DNA of 6,254 nt from positions 1 to 6,254 of the forward strand of contig JBKQWK010000300.1 in NCBI GenBank assembly GCA_052139595.1, read 5' to 3'. This DNA is from JBKQWK01 sp052139595 (GTDB taxonomy: Bacteria; Actinomycetota; Thermoleophilia; UBA2241). A model generated the notes under the pieces. The model saw nothing but the letters and a program-made list of their open reading frames with translations. It ran no database searches and was not told where the DNA came from. Every line of letters begins with the position of its first letter. Positions within the stretch are counted from its first letter, which is position 1. Shown piece after piece: positions 5,743-6,254 of this stretch. The position numbers were made by a program, and so were the translations under genes.

Positions 5743-6169
5743 CCCAGCGAGGAATGGCGGCAAACAGAGGCGTGAACCAGTCGGGATACTGCAGCGAACG
5801 TCCCGTCACCCTGTCGACCACCGCATGTCGCGTGCGACCTGTCGTCAGCACTTCATCATCCCGCCTGATCTCGTAGGCGAAGGAAAAGCGCACATGCTCA
5901 ACTCGGGCGAGCCACAGGTTGACCTCGAGCAGATCGTCGAGCAACGCCGAACGATGGTAGCGGCAACTCGCCTCCACCACCGGCAGATAGACACCACGCC
6001 TCTCGATCTCGGTGATCGGCATGCCCAACTCACGCAAGAGGTGCACGCGAGCCACTTCGAAGTACGTCAGGTAGTTCGCGTAGTAGACAACGCCGGCAGC
6101 ATCGGTGTCGGCATAGCGCACGCGGACAGGGGTGCGAAAAGGTTCACTGCGGGCGGCCGAGTCGGTCAT
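5723..6169 (-). CDS. YbgC/4-hydroxybenzoyl-CoA-type acyl-CoA thioesterase (hotdog fold)
   Basis: With ATG at 6167-6169 this is a 148-residue single-hotdog thioesterase, the usual length of the YbgC/4HBT group, which hydrolyses acyl-CoA thioesters in the cytoplasm. The signature VRVRYADTDAAGVVYYANY (residues 15-33) contains Asp23, aligned with the catalytic Asp18 of E. coli YbgC. The rest (EVARVHLLRELG and FAYEIRRDDEVLTTGRTRH) also fits. No tol-pal genes follow, so a cell-envelope role cannot be assumed; the acyl substrate is unknown. An in-frame GTG at 6187 would add six residues, but the ATG is preferred because an extended -10 box lies 8 nt upstream, placing the GTG within the promoter. It is the first gene of the minus-strand run and overlaps the rhomboid gene. 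Confidence 0.9.
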   Translation of the reverse strand: MTDSAARSEPFRTPVRVRYADTDAAGVVYYANYLTYFEVARVHLLRELGMPITEIERRGVYLPVVEASCRYHRSALLDDLLEVNLWLARVEHVRFSFAYEIRRDDEVLTTGRTRHAVVDRVTGRSLQYPDWFTPLFAAIPRWDGSLRD

Positions 6170-6177
6170 CTGCGCCA

Positions 6178-6186
6178 AGTTTAGCA
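6178..6186 (-). promoter_or_regulatory. Extended -10 promoter element of the thioesterase-led operon
   Basis: On the minus strand TGC-TAAACT (complement of 6178-6186) is an extended -10 box, with TAAACT matching 4 of 6 consensus bases plus TGn in front. No good -35 box is seen. The predicted start, near 6171, would leave only about 2 nt before the ATG at 6169, so the message may be leaderless. Confidence 0.35.
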
Positions 6187-6196
6187 CAGCACCCGA

Positions 6197-6216
6197 GCCG
6201 GCCAGCGACGGCCGGC
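6197..6216. repeat. GC-rich inverted repeat upstream of the thioesterase operon
   Basis: GCCGGCC (6197-6203) and GGCCGGC (6210-6216) form perfect 7-bp arms around AGCGAC. It lies 11 nt upstream of the predicted extended -10 box on the minus strand, overlapping the -35 region, so it could be an operator. It could equally be chance GC symmetry. Confidence 0.3.
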
Positions 6217-6220
6217 GAGG

Positions 6221-6254
6221 AAAAAGGGTGGCGCGGCGAGGCTCAAAGCCTCGC
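6221..6254 (-). terminator. Terminator hairpin cut by the window edge
   Basis: GCGAGGCT (6236-6243) and AGCCTCGC (6247-6254) form a perfect 8-bp stem with a 3-nt loop ending exactly at the last base. On the minus strand it is followed by CGCGCCACCC and then TTTTT (complement of 6221-6225). If the sequence beyond the edge continues the stem, this is a long hairpin with a T5 tail, terminating a minus-strand gene to the right. Confidence 0.5.

Noticed and set aside
5743..5763. TTG start that would lengthen the rhomboid protein by seven residues
   Set aside because: No ribosome site, a rarer start codon and a longer overlap with the thioesterase gene. ATG at 5742 is preferred, with GTG at 5730 also possible.
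5026..5775. A 249-codon plus-strand open frame
   Set aside because: It is antisense to the rhomboid gene, which has its catalytic and zinc motifs intact on the other strand.

Overview
The window is a GC-rich stretch of bacterial chromosome, densely packed with ordinary housekeeping and metabolic genes. I see no insertion sequence, phage gene, CRISPR array, tRNA or rRNA. The high GC, GTG starts, strong GGAGG-type ribosome sites inside operons and probable leaderless operon heads fit Actinomycetota or Chloroflexota. That placement is a low-confidence inference; no marker here fixes the phylum.

Layout, left to right. (1) Bases 1-88, minus strand: the first 29 codons of an S-methyl-5'-thioadenosine phosphorylase/purine nucleoside phosphorylase family gene. 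(2) Bases 89-214: a divergent intergenic region with a fair minus-strand promoter, a 13-bp palindrome and a direct repeat. (3) Bases 215-1596, plus strand: a two-gene operon for both subunits of a family I 3-oxoacid/acetate-type CoA-transferase. (4) Bases 1597-1786: a gap between convergent genes holding a strong hairpin that can terminate both sides. (5) Bases 1787-2485, minus strand: an Rrf2-family Fe-S-type regulator followed 6 nt later by an NFU (NifU C-terminal-like) Fe-S carrier. The ribosome site of the second gene overlaps the stop codon of the first. (6) Bases 2486-2621: the promoter region of that pair. (7) Bases 2622-6169, minus strand: a run of four genes transcribed in the order hotdog acyl-CoA thioesterase, rhomboid protease with an N-terminal zinc module, M24 metallopeptidase-fold protein, MBL-fold hydrolase. 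The first three are overlapping or 16 nt apart; the last sits after a 114-nt gap. (8) Bases 6170-6254: the promoter of this run and, at the window edge, a hairpin that looks like half of a larger terminator.

How the genes work together: the two CoA-transferase subunits form one enzyme that moves CoA between carboxylic acids. The Rrf2/NFU pair is a small Fe-S sensing and delivery module, probably autoregulated. The four-gene run mixes a thioesterase, a membrane protease, a peptidase-like protein and a metallohydrolase; its shared role cannot be read from the sequence.

I did not find a clearly new system. The observations most worth a second look are the M24 protein, which keeps all five metal ligands but lacks the three second-shell histidines of classical aminopeptidase P, and the apparent leaderless promoters at both minus-strand operon heads.
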